From assembly GCF_964656455.1 (NCBI RefSeq), contig NW_027555061.1, positions 1 to 64,000 of the forward strand: a stretch of DNA of 64,000 bases, read 5' to 3'. Below, in pieces: positions 1 through 7,661 of the stretch (position 1 is its first letter; every line of letters starts with the position of its first letter). A model generated the notes under the pieces. The model was not told the origin of the DNA. It worked only from the letters and a program-made list of their open reading frames with translations, and did no database searches. Source of the DNA: Halichoerus grypus (taxonomy: Eukaryota; Chordata; Mammalia; Carnivora; Phocidae). The position numbers and the translations under genes are program-made.

Positions 1-86
1 CCTCGAAGGAACGATAGTGTAGAGAAACCGTACTTTAGCTACCAACGAACTGTCTGAAGGAGAATGCACTTTACGGTGTACCACGG
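1..86. repeat. HOR copy 0, partial: end of m11
   Basis: These are the last 86 bases of a D-type m11 monomer, with its diagnostic AACGATAGTG and CTACCAACGAACTG stretches. The HOR array therefore continues to the left of the window. Confidence 0.95.
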
Positions 87-2611
87 GTGAGAGCCCGGGG
101 AACGGGTTCCATACGTAGCACGGAGGGAGAAACAGGCCGGTGCAGAAAGCACCTCTCGAACCAGCTCCAGTTTCATGAAACTAGCATTCCTCTTGCCCGG
201 CTGTGTGGAGCTTTAATATGCAGGCACCTCCCTCGAAGGAACGACAGTGTAGAGAAACCGTCCTTTAGCTACGGTCCACCTCTCTGCAGGAGAAAGCAGT
301 TTACGTTGTCCACGGGTGAGAAACTGCGGAACGAGTTGCATACATAACACGGAGCGAGAAACAGGCCGTTGCAGACGGCCCCTCTCGAGCCAGCTCTAGT
401 TTCATGGAACTAGCATTCCACTTGCACGGGTGTGTGCAGGTCTAAAATACAGGCACCTCCCTCGAAGGAAAAACAGTGTAGAGAAACCGTGCTTTAGCTA
501 CCGTCCACCTCTCTGAAGGAGGAAGCAGTTTACCGTGTACTGTGGGTGAGGGCCTGGGGAGCGGGTTCCATATGTAAATCCGAGGGAGACACAGGCCGGT
601 GCAGAAGGTACTTCTCGAACGAGCTCCAGTTTCACGAATGTAGCATTCCTCTTACACGGGTGTGTGGAGGTCTAATATCCAGGCACCTCCCTCGAAGGAA
701 CAACAGTGTGGAGAAAACGTGCTTTAGCTACCGTCCAGCTCTGTGAAGGAGAAAGCAGTTTACGGTGTACCAGGAGTGAGAGCCTGGGAAACGGGTTGCA
801 TTCATAACCCGGAGGGAGAAGCAGGCCGGTGCAGAAGGCACCTCTCGAACCAGCTGTCGTTTCAAGAAACTAGCATTCCTCTTGCACGGGTGTGTGGAGC
901 TTTAATATGCAGGCACCTCCCTCGAAGGAACGACAGTGTAGAGAAACCGTACTTTAGCTACTACGAACTCTCTGAAGCAGAATGCACTTTACGGTGTACC
1001 ATGGGTGAGAGCCCGGGGATCGGGTTCCATACATAGCACGAAGGGAGAAACAGGCCTCTGCAGAAAGCACCTCTCGAACCAGCTCCAGTTTCATGAAACT
1101 AGCATTCCTCTTGCACGGGTGTGTGGAGCATTAATATGCAGGCACCTCCCTCGAAGGAACGACAGTGTAGAGAAACTGTCCTTTAGCTACCTTCCACCTC
1201 TCTGCAAGAGAAAGCTGTTTACGTTATCCACGGGTGAGAACCTGGGGAACGAGTTCCATACATAACACGCAGCTAGAAACAGGCTGTTGCAGACGGCCCC
1301 TCTCGAGCCAGCTCTAGTTTCATGGAACTAGCATTCCACTTGCACGGGTGTGTGGAGGTCTAAAATGCAGGCACCTCCCTCGAAGGAACAACAGTGCAGA
1401 GAAACCGTGCTTTAGCTAGCGTCCACCTCTCTGAAGGAGGAAGCAGTTTACCGTGTACTCTGGGTGAGAGCCTGGGGAACGGGTTCCATATGTAAATCCG
1501 AGGAAGAGACAGGCCGGTGCAGAAGGTACTTCTCGAAAGAGCTCCAGTTTCATGAATGTAGCATTCCTCTTACACGGGTGTGTGGAGGTCTAATATCCAG
1601 GCACCTCCCTCGAAGGAACAACAGTGTGGAGAAAACGTGCTTTAGCTACCGTCCACCTCTCTGAAGGAGAAAACAGTTTACCTTGTACCAGGGGTGAGAG
1701 CCTGGGGAACGGGTTGCATTCATAACCCGGAGGGAGAAACAGGCCGGGGCAGAAGGCACCTCTCGAACCAGCTGTCGTTTCAAGAAACTAGCATTCCTCT
1801 TGCACGGGTGTGTGGAGCTTTAATATGCAGGCACCTCCCTCGAAGGAACGACAGTGTAGAGAAACCGTACTTTAGCTACTCGGAACTCTCTGAAGCAGAA
1901 TGCAGTTTACGGTGTACCATGGGTGAGAGCCCGGGGAACGGGTTCCATACATAGCACGGAGGGAGAAACAGGCCTGTGCAGAAAGCACCTCTCGAACCAG
2001 CTCCAGTTGCATGAAACTAGCATTCCTCTTGCCCGGCTGTGTGGAGCTTTAACATGCAGGCACCTCCCTCGAAGGAACGACAGTGTAGAGAAACTCTCCT
2101 TTAGCTACCTTCCACCTCTCTGCAAGAGAAAGCAGTTTACGTTATCCACAGGTGAGAACCTGGGGAACGAGTTCCATACATAACACGGAGCTAGAAACAG
2201 GCTGTTGCAGACGGCCCCTCTCGAGCCAGCTCCAGTTTCATGGAACTAGCATTCCACTTGCACGGGTGTGTGGAGGTCTCAAATGCAGGCACCTCCCTCG
2301 AAGGAACAACAGTGTAGAGAAACCGTGCTTTAGCTAGCGTCCACCTCTCTGACGGAGAAAACTGTGTACCTTGTACCAGGGGTGAGAGCCTGGGGAACGG
2401 GTTGCATTCATAACCCAGAGGGAGAAACAGGCCAGTGCAGAAGGCACCTCTCGAACCAGCTGTCGTTTCAAGAAACTAGCATTCCTCTTGCACGGGTTTG
2501 GGGAGGTCTAAAATGCAGGCACCTCCCTCGAAGGAACGATAGTGTAGAGAAACCGTACTTTAGCTACCAACGAACTGTCTGAAGGAGAATGCACTTTACG
2601 GTGTACCACGG
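87..2611. repeat. HOR copy 1
   Basis: Complete 11-monomer copy. It carries C at 201 in m1 (CCCGGCTG), the state otherwise fixed in m9, also seen in copies 8, 9 and 13. It alone has T at 1491 in m7 (CCATATGTAAATCC), which matches m3 and could be CpG decay or conversion from m3. Its m10 has the CTCCAG allele shared with copies 2-4. Confidence 0.97.
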
Positions 2612-2693
2612 GTGAGAGCCCGGGGAACGGGTTCCATACGTAGCACGGAGGGAGAAACAGGCCGGTGCAGAAAGCACCTCTCGAACCAGCTCC

Positions 2694-2707
2694 AGTTTCA
2701 TGAAACT
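2694..2707. other. Perfect 14 bp palindrome in type A monomers
   Basis: AGTTTCATGAAACT is its own reverse complement. It is perfect in m1 and m5 and has one changed base in m9. Type B has CTAGTTTCATGGAACTAG with one mismatched pair, and D has GTTTC-AA-GAAAC. Short dyad symmetries are reported to be enriched in centromeric DNA. Relevance here is inference. Confidence 0.8.
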
Positions 2708-2745
2708 AGCATTCCTCTTGCCCGGGTGTGTGGAGCTTTAATATG

Positions 2746-2766
2746 CAGGCACCTCCCTCGAAGGAA
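2746..2766. other. Invariant 21 bp block (one example per HOR monomer)
   Basis: CAGGCACCTCCCTCGAAGGA plus one more A is identical in all eleven monomer types, although both flanks vary. It includes the imperfect dyad TCCCTCGAAGGA around TCGA. Only a handful of copies in the window depart from it (for example 10784 and 62440). Conservation across diverged monomers suggests a binding or structural role, but recent homogenisation could also contribute. No known factor is recognised with confidence. Confidence 0.6.
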
Positions 2767-2840
2767 CGACAGTGTAGAGAAACCGTCCTTTAGCTACGGT
2801 CCACCTCTCTGCAGGAGAAAGCAGTTTACGTTGTCCACGG

Positions 2841-3070
2841 GTGAGAAACTGCGGAACGAGTTGCATACATAACACGGAGCGAGAAACAGGCCGTTGCAGA
2901 CGGCCCCTCTCGAGCCAGCTCTAGTTTCATGGAACTAGCATTCCACTTGCACGGGTGTGTGCAGGTCTAAAATACAGGCACCTCCCTCGAAGGAAAAACA
3001 GTGTAGAGAAACCGTGCTTTAGCTACCGTCCACCTCTCTGAAGGAGGAAGCAGTTTACCGTGTACTGTGG
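2841..3070 (+). repeat. Monomer m2, type B (230 bp)
   Basis: Type B is marked by GTGAGAAACTG at the head, the XhoI-like CTCGAG near its first third, and TTCCACTTGC in place of TTCCTCTTGC. It holds an 18 bp near-palindrome at 2921-2938. It also has a perfect 6 bp inverted repeat, GGCCGT-TGCAG-ACGGCC, at 2889-2905, which m6 and m10 have with one altered pair. Confidence 0.93.
2889..2905. other. Inverted repeat in m2 (GGCCGT-5 nt-ACGGCC)
   Basis: A perfect 6 bp stem with a 5-base loop, found once per HOR. The related m6 and m10 have GGCTGT in the left arm, which leaves a G-T pair. It may be the ancestral form before CpG decay in m6 and m10, or a chance gain in m2. Confidence 0.6.
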
Positions 3071-3300
3071 GTGAGGGCCTGGGGAGCGGGTTCCATATGT
3101 AAATCCGAGGGAGACACAGGCCGGTGCAGAAGGTACTTCTCGAACGAGCTCCAGTTTCACGAATGTAGCATTCCTCTTACACGGGTGTGTGGAGGTCTAA
3201 TATCCAGGCACCTCCCTCGAAGGAACAACAGTGTGGAGAAAACGTGCTTTAGCTACCGTCCAGCTCTGTGAAGGAGAAAGCAGTTTACGGTGTACCAGGA
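3071..3300 (+). repeat. Monomer m3, type C (230 bp)
   Basis: Type C is marked by GTAAATCCGAG, GGTACTTCTCGAA, GAATGTAGC and TGTGGAGAAAACG. It lacks the clean dyad of the other types (AGTTTCACGAATGT here). It has the best CENP-B-box-like segment, at 3170-3186. Confidence 0.93.
3170..3186 (+). promoter_or_regulatory. CENP-B-box-like segment in m3 (8 of 9 core positions)
   Basis: The segment reads A-TTCC-TCTT-A-CA-CGGG-T. The published CENP-B core is N-TTCG-NNNN-A-NN-CGGG-N, so TTC, the central A and CGGG match and only the G of TTCG is replaced by C. CENP-B binds this box in alpha satellite and in mouse minor satellite. The missing G lies in an essential position, so binding may be weak or absent. 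Chance is not excluded: about 0.05 such matches are expected per monomer with equal base frequencies. Confidence 0.3.
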
Positions 3301-3529
3301 GTGAGAGCCTGGGAAACGGGTTGCATTCATAACCCGGAGGGAGAAACAGGCCGGTGCAGAAGGCACCTCTCGAACCAGCTGTCGTTTCAAGAAACTAGCA
3401 TTCCTCTTGCACGGGTGTGTGGAGCTTTAATATGCAGGCACCTCCCTCGAAGGAACGACAGTGTAGAGAAACCGTACTTTAGCTACTACGAACTCTCTGA
3501 AGCAGAATGCACTTTACGGTGTACCATGG
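3301..3529 (+). repeat. Monomer m4, type D (229 bp)
   Basis: Type D is marked by TTGCATTCATAACCCGG, GCTGTCGTTTCAAG and a GTACTTTAGCTACT tail. I counted 118 G or C and 11 CpG in 229 bases. It contains the inverted repeat CGGGTT-8 nt-AACCCG at 3317-3336 and the dyad GTTTCAAGAAAC at 3384-3395. Confidence 0.93.
3317..3336. other. Inverted repeat in type D head
   Basis: CGGGTT, an 8-base spacer and AACCCG form a potential 6 bp stem. It is present in m4 and m8; m11 has AACCCA and so keeps 5 bp. It could extrude as a small hairpin; no function is evident. Confidence 0.6.
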
Positions 3530-3758
3530 GTGAGAGCCCGGGGATCGGGTTCCATACATAGCACGAAGGGAGAAACAGGCCTCTGCAGAAAGCACCTCTC
3601 GAACCAGCTCCAGTTTCATGAAACTAGCATTCCTCTTGCACGGGTGTGTGGAGCATTAATATGCAGGCACCTCCCTCGAAGGAACGACAGTGTAGAGAAA
3701 CTGTCCTTTAGCTACCTTCCACCTCTCTGCAAGAGAAAGCTGTTTACGTTATCCACGG
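3530..3758 (+). repeat. Monomer m5, type A (229 bp)
   Basis: Type A, separated from m1 by GGGATCGGG, GGCCTCTGCAG, GGAGCATTAA and a CTGTTTACGTTATCC tail. It has the perfect palindrome AGTTTCATGAAACT at 3612-3625. This monomer carries the AGCACC/AGAACC and ACTGTCC/ACGGTCC polymorphisms that define HOR lineages. Confidence 0.93.
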
Positions 3759-3988
3759 GTGAGAACCTGGGGAACGAGTTCCATACATAACACGCAGCTA
3801 GAAACAGGCTGTTGCAGACGGCCCCTCTCGAGCCAGCTCTAGTTTCATGGAACTAGCATTCCACTTGCACGGGTGTGTGGAGGTCTAAAATGCAGGCACC
3901 TCCCTCGAAGGAACAACAGTGCAGAGAAACCGTGCTTTAGCTAGCGTCCACCTCTCTGAAGGAGGAAGCAGTTTACCGTGTACTCTGG
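3759..3988 (+). repeat. Monomer m6, type B (230 bp)
   Basis: Type B, with GGCTGTTGCAGACGG in place of the perfect hairpin of m2 and GTGCAGAGAAACC after the invariant block, where most monomers have GTGTAGAG. In copies 14-21 its first third has CATCACACGC instead of CATAACACGC. Confidence 0.93.
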
Positions 3989-4218
3989 GTGAGAGCCTGG
4001 GGAACGGGTTCCATACGTAAATCCGAGGAAGAGACAGGCCGGTGCAGAAGGTACTTCTCGAAAGAGCTCCAGTTTCATGAATGTAGCATTCCTCTTACAC
4101 GGGTGTGTGGAGGTCTAATATCCAGGCACCTCCCTCGAAGGAACAACAGTGTGGAGAAAACGTGCTTTAGCTACCGTCCACCTCTCTGAAGGAGAAAACA
4201 GTTTACCTTGTACCAGGG
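3989..4218 (+). repeat. Monomer m7, type C (230 bp)
   Basis: Type C, close to m3 but with GAGGAAGAGACAGG and a tail ending CCTTGTACCAGGG. It carries the CENP-B-box-like segment at 4088-4104. Its tail supplied the right half of the hybrid monomer in HOR copy 22. Confidence 0.93.
4088..4104 (+). promoter_or_regulatory. CENP-B-box-like segment in m7 (8 of 9 core positions)
   Basis: This is the same sequence as in m3 at the same monomer phase, so there are two per 2525 bp HOR, 918 bp apart. Other monomers have TTGCACGGG or TTGCCCGGG at this place and match 7 of 9 core positions, or 6 of 9 in m9. Confidence 0.3.
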
Positions 4219-4447
4219 GTGAGAGCCTGGGGAACGGGTTGCATTCATAACCCGGAGGGAGAAACAGGCCGGGGCAGAAGGCACCTCTCGAACCAGCTGT
4301 CGTTTCAAGAAACTAGCATTCCTCTTGCACGGGTGTGTGGAGCTTTAATATGCAGGCACCTCCCTCGAAGGAACGACAGTGTAGAGAAACCGTACTTTAG
4401 CTACTCGGAACTCTCTGAAGCAGAATGCAGTTTACGGTGTACCATGG
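4219..4447 (+). repeat. Monomer m8, type D (229 bp)
   Basis: Type D, close to m4 but with CTACTCGGAAC and GCAGTTTACGG in the tail. It has the G/T polymorphism GGCCGGGGC versus GGCCGGTGC that separates most of copies 1-13 from copies 14-25. It is duplicated in HOR copy 22. Confidence 0.93.
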
Positions 4448-4676
4448 GTGAGAGCCCGGGGAACGGGTTCCATACATAGCACGGAGGGAGAAACAGGCCT
4501 GTGCAGAAAGCACCTCTCGAACCAGCTCCAGTTGCATGAAACTAGCATTCCTCTTGCCCGGCTGTGTGGAGCTTTAACATGCAGGCACCTCCCTCGAAGG
4601 AACGACAGTGTAGAGAAACTCTCCTTTAGCTACCTTCCACCTCTCTGCAAGAGAAAGCAGTTTACGTTATCCACAG
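4448..4676 (+). repeat. Monomer m9, type A (229 bp)
   Basis: Type A, with AGTTGCATGAAACT (one base off the palindrome), CCCGGCTGTG, GCTTTAACATG and an ATCCACAG end. The CCCGGCTG form also appears in m1 of copies 1, 8, 9 and 13. The tail carries the TTTACG/TTTACC polymorphism. Confidence 0.93.
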
Positions 4677-4906
4677 GTGAGAACCTGGGGAACGAGTTCC
4701 ATACATAACACGGAGCTAGAAACAGGCTGTTGCAGACGGCCCCTCTCGAGCCAGCTCCAGTTTCATGGAACTAGCATTCCACTTGCACGGGTGTGTGGAG
4801 GTCTCAAATGCAGGCACCTCCCTCGAAGGAACAACAGTGTAGAGAAACCGTGCTTTAGCTAGCGTCCACCTCTCTGACGGAGAAAACTGTGTACCTTGTA
4901 CCAGGG
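4677..4906 (+). repeat. Monomer m10, ancient B/C fusion (230 bp)
   Basis: The head is type B (GTGAGAACCTGGGG, CTCGAG, TTCCACTTGC, GCTAGCGTCC) and the tail is type C (GGAGAAAAC, CCTTGTACCAGGG). The last B-specific base is at 4862 and the first C-specific base at 4883, so the switch lies within 4863-4882. A D monomer follows, exactly as it would after a C monomer. This fusion deleted one monomer from the third tetramer. Confidence 0.88.
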
Positions 4907-5136
4907 GTGAGAGCCTGGGGAACGGGTTGCATTCATAACCCAGAGGGAGAAACAGGCCAGTGCAGAAGGCACCTCTCGAACCAGCTGTCGTTTCAAGAAA
5001 CTAGCATTCCTCTTGCACGGGTTTGGGGAGGTCTAAAATGCAGGCACCTCCCTCGAAGGAACGATAGTGTAGAGAAACCGTACTTTAGCTACCAACGAAC
5101 TGTCTGAAGGAGAATGCACTTTACGGTGTACCACGG
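4907..5136 (+). repeat. Monomer m11, type D with a B-like patch (230 bp)
   Basis: Head and tail are type D (TTGCATTCATAACCCAG, GCTGTCGTTTCAAG, CGTACTTTAGC). The stretch GGAGGTCTAAAATGC at about 5027-5041 matches type B m6 instead of the GGAGCTTTAATATGC of D. A short gene-conversion tract or old double exchange would explain it. GGGTTTGGGG just upstream occurs only in this monomer. Confidence 0.85.
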
Positions 5137-7661
5137 GTGAGAGCCCGGGGAACGGGTTCCATACGTAGCACGGAGGGAGAAACAGGCCGGTGCAGAAAGC
5201 ACCTCTCGAACCAGCTCCAGTTTCATGAAACTAGCATTCCTCTTGCCCGGGTGTGTGGAGCTTTAATATGCAGGCACCTCCCTCGAAGGAACGACAGTGT
5301 AGAGAAACCGTCCTTTAGCTACGGTCCACCTCTCTGCAGGAGAAAGCAGTTTACGTTGTCCACGGGTGAGAAACTGCGGAACGAGTTGCATACATAACAC
5401 GGAGCGAGAAACAGGCCGTTGCAGACGGCCCCTCTCGAGCCAGCTCTAGTTTCATGGAACTAGCATTCCACTTGCACGGGTGTGTGCAGGTCTAAAATAC
5501 AGGCACCTCCCTCGAAGGAAAAACAGTGTAGAGAAACCGTGCTTTAGCTACCGTCCACCTCTCTGAAGGAGGAAGCAGTTTACCGTGTACTGTGGGTGAG
5601 GGCCTGGGGAGCGGGTTCCATATGTAAATCCGAGGGAGACACAGGCCGGTGCAGAAGGTACTTCTCGAACGAGCTCCAGTTTCACGAATGTAGCATTCCT
5701 CTTACACGGGTGTGTGGAGGTCTAATATCCAGGCACCTCCCTCGAAGGAACAACAGTGTGGAGAAAACGTGCTTTAGCTACCGTCCAGCTCTGTGAAGGA
5801 GAAAGCAGTTTACGGTGTACCAGGAGTGAGAGCCTGGGAAACGGGTTGCATTCATAACCCGGAGGGAGAAGCAGGCCGGTGCAGAAGGCACCTCTCGAAC
5901 CAGCTGTCGTTTCAAGAAACTAGCATTCCTCTTGCACGGGTGTGTGGAGCTTTAATATGCAGGCACCTCCCTCGAAGGAACGACAGTGTAGAGAAACCGT
6001 ACTTTAGCTACTACGAACTCTCTGAAGCAGAATGCACTTTACGGTGTACCATGGGTGAGAGCCCGGGGATCGGGTTCCATACATAGCACGAAGGGAGAAA
6101 CAGGCCTCTGCAGAAAGCACCTCTCGAACCAGCTCCAGTTTCATGAAACTAGCATTCCTCTTGCACGGGTGTGTGGAGCATTAATATGCAGGCACCTCCC
6201 TCGAAGGAACGACAGTGTAGAGAAACTGTCCTTTAGCTACCTTCCACCTCTCTGCAAGAGAAAGCTGTTTACGTTATCCACGGGTGAGAACCTGGGGAAC
6301 GAGTTCCATACATAACACGCAGCTAGAAACAGGCTGTTGCAGACGGCCCCTCTCGAGCCAGCTCTAGTTTCATGGAACTAGCATTCCACTTGCACGGGTG
6401 TGTGGAGGTCTAAAATGCAGGCACCTCCCTCGAAGGAACAACAGTGCAGAGAAACCGTGCTTTAGCTAGCGTCCACCTCTCTGAAGGAGGAAGCAGTTTA
6501 CCGTGTACTCTGGGTGAGAGCCTGGGGAACGGGTTCCATACGTAAATCCGAGGAAGAGACAGGCCGGTGCAGAAGGTACTTCTCGAAAGAGCTCCAGTTT
6601 CATGAATGTAGCATTCCTCTTACACGGGTGTGTGGAGGTCTAATATCCAGGCACCTCCCTCGAAGGAAGAACAGTGTGGAGAAAACGTGCTTTAGCTACC
6701 GTCCACCTCTCTGAAGGAGAAAACAGTTTACCTTGTACCAGGGGTGAGAGCCTGGGGAACGGGTTGCATTCATAACCCGGAGGGAGAAACAGGCCGGTGC
6801 AGAAGGCACCTCTCGAACCAGCTGTCGTTTCAAGAAACTAGCATTCCTCTTGCACGGGTGTGTGGAGCTTTAATATGCAGGCACCTCCCTCGAAGGAACG
6901 ACAGTGTAGAGAAACCGTACTTTAGCTACTCGGAACTCTCTGAAGCAGAATGCAGTTTACGGTGTACCATGGGTGAGAGCCCGGGGAACGGGTTCCATAC
7001 ATAGCACGGAGGGAGAAACAGGCCTGTGCAGAAAGCACCTCTCGAACCAGCTCCAGTTGCATGAAACTAGCATTCCTCTTGCCCGGCTGTGTGGAGCTTT
7101 AACATGCAGGCACCTCCCTCGAAGGAACGACAGTGTAGAGAAACTCTCCTTTAGCTACCTTCCACCTCTCTGCAAGAGAAAGCAGTTTACGTTATCCACA
7201 GGTGAGAACCTGGGGAACGAGTTCCATACATAACACGGAGCTAGAAACAGGCTGTTGCAGACGGCCCCTCTCGAGCCAGCTCCAGTTTCATGGAACTAGC
7301 ATTCCACTTGCACGGGTGTGTGGAGGTCTCAAATGCAGGCACCTCCCTCGAAGGAACAACAGTGTAGAGAAACCGTGCTTTAGCTAGCGTCCACCTCTCT
7401 GACGGAGAAAACTGTGTACCTTGTACCAGGGGTGAGAGCCTGGGGAACGGGTTGCATTCATAACCCAGAGGGAGAAACAGGCCAGTGCAGAAGGCACCTC
7501 TCGAACCAGCTGTCGTTTCAAGAAACTAGCATTCCTCTTGCACGGGTTTGGGGAGGTCTAAAATGCAGGCACCTCCCTCGAAGGAACGATAGTGTAGAGA
7601 AACCGTACTTTAGCTACCAACGAACTGTCTGAAGGAGAATGCACTTTACGGTGTACCACGG
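5137..7661. repeat. HOR copy 3
   Basis: Complete copy. It has T at 6798 in m8 (GGCCGGTGC), which neighbouring copies lack and which reappears in copies 14-18 and 20-25. A private C-to-G change lies at 6669 just after the invariant block of m7. Confidence 0.97.

Larger units (their letters stand above)
2612..2840 (+). repeat. Monomer m1, type A (229 bp)
   Basis: Type A is marked by GTGAGAGCCCGGGG at the head, AGCACGGAGGG, CAGAAAGCACC and a CTCTGCAGGAG tail. It contains the perfect 14 bp palindrome AGTTTCATGAAACT at 2694-2707 and the invariant block at 2746-2766. The phase, starting at GTGAGA, is arbitrary. Confidence 0.93.
2612..3529. repeat. Ancestral tetramer unit 1, ABCD (918 bp)
   Basis: Monomers m1-m4 have four distinguishable types whose order recurs exactly in m5-m8, with the same total length of 918 bp. 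This shows that a four-monomer repeat preceded the present 11-monomer HOR. Shown for copy 2; the same layout is present in every complete copy. Confidence 0.9.
3530..4447. repeat. Ancestral tetramer unit 2, ABCD (918 bp)
   Basis: Monomers m5-m8 repeat the types A, B, C and D of m1-m4. The tail of m7, with its CCTTGTACCAGGG end, is the closest relative of the tail of m10, and m6 is the closest relative of the m10 head. The third unit was therefore probably derived largely from this one. Confidence 0.9.
2612..5136. repeat. HOR copy 2 (reference copy used for monomer annotation)
   Basis: Complete 11-monomer copy with the order ABCD-ABCD-AB-D; individual monomers are annotated separately. It is the only copy with A at 3346 in m4 (GAGAAACAGG). 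All other copies have GAGAAGCAGG there, whereas most other monomer types have the A. Copy 2 therefore either keeps the ancestral base or was converted back. Confidence 0.97.
4448..5136. repeat. Truncated tetramer unit 3, AB-D (689 bp)
   Basis: Monomers m9-m11 are types A, B and D. The C monomer is missing because m10 begins as type B and ends as type C. The unit is 229 bp shorter than 918 bp, which explains why the HOR has 11 monomers and not 12. Confidence 0.88.

Noticed and set aside
87..347. Open frames of 61-108 codons in almost every monomer, such as this GTG-started one
   Set aside because: They recur because the DNA repeats. Monomer lengths of 229 and 230 and the HOR length of 2525 are not multiples of three, starts are mostly GTG, frames stop within one or two monomers, and the translations resemble no known protein family.
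2751..2766. CENP-B box on the minus strand of the invariant block (TTCGAGGGAGG)
   Set aside because: TTCG and the central A match, but the CGGG half is TGCC, giving only 6 of 9 core positions. This is weaker than the plus-strand site in type C.
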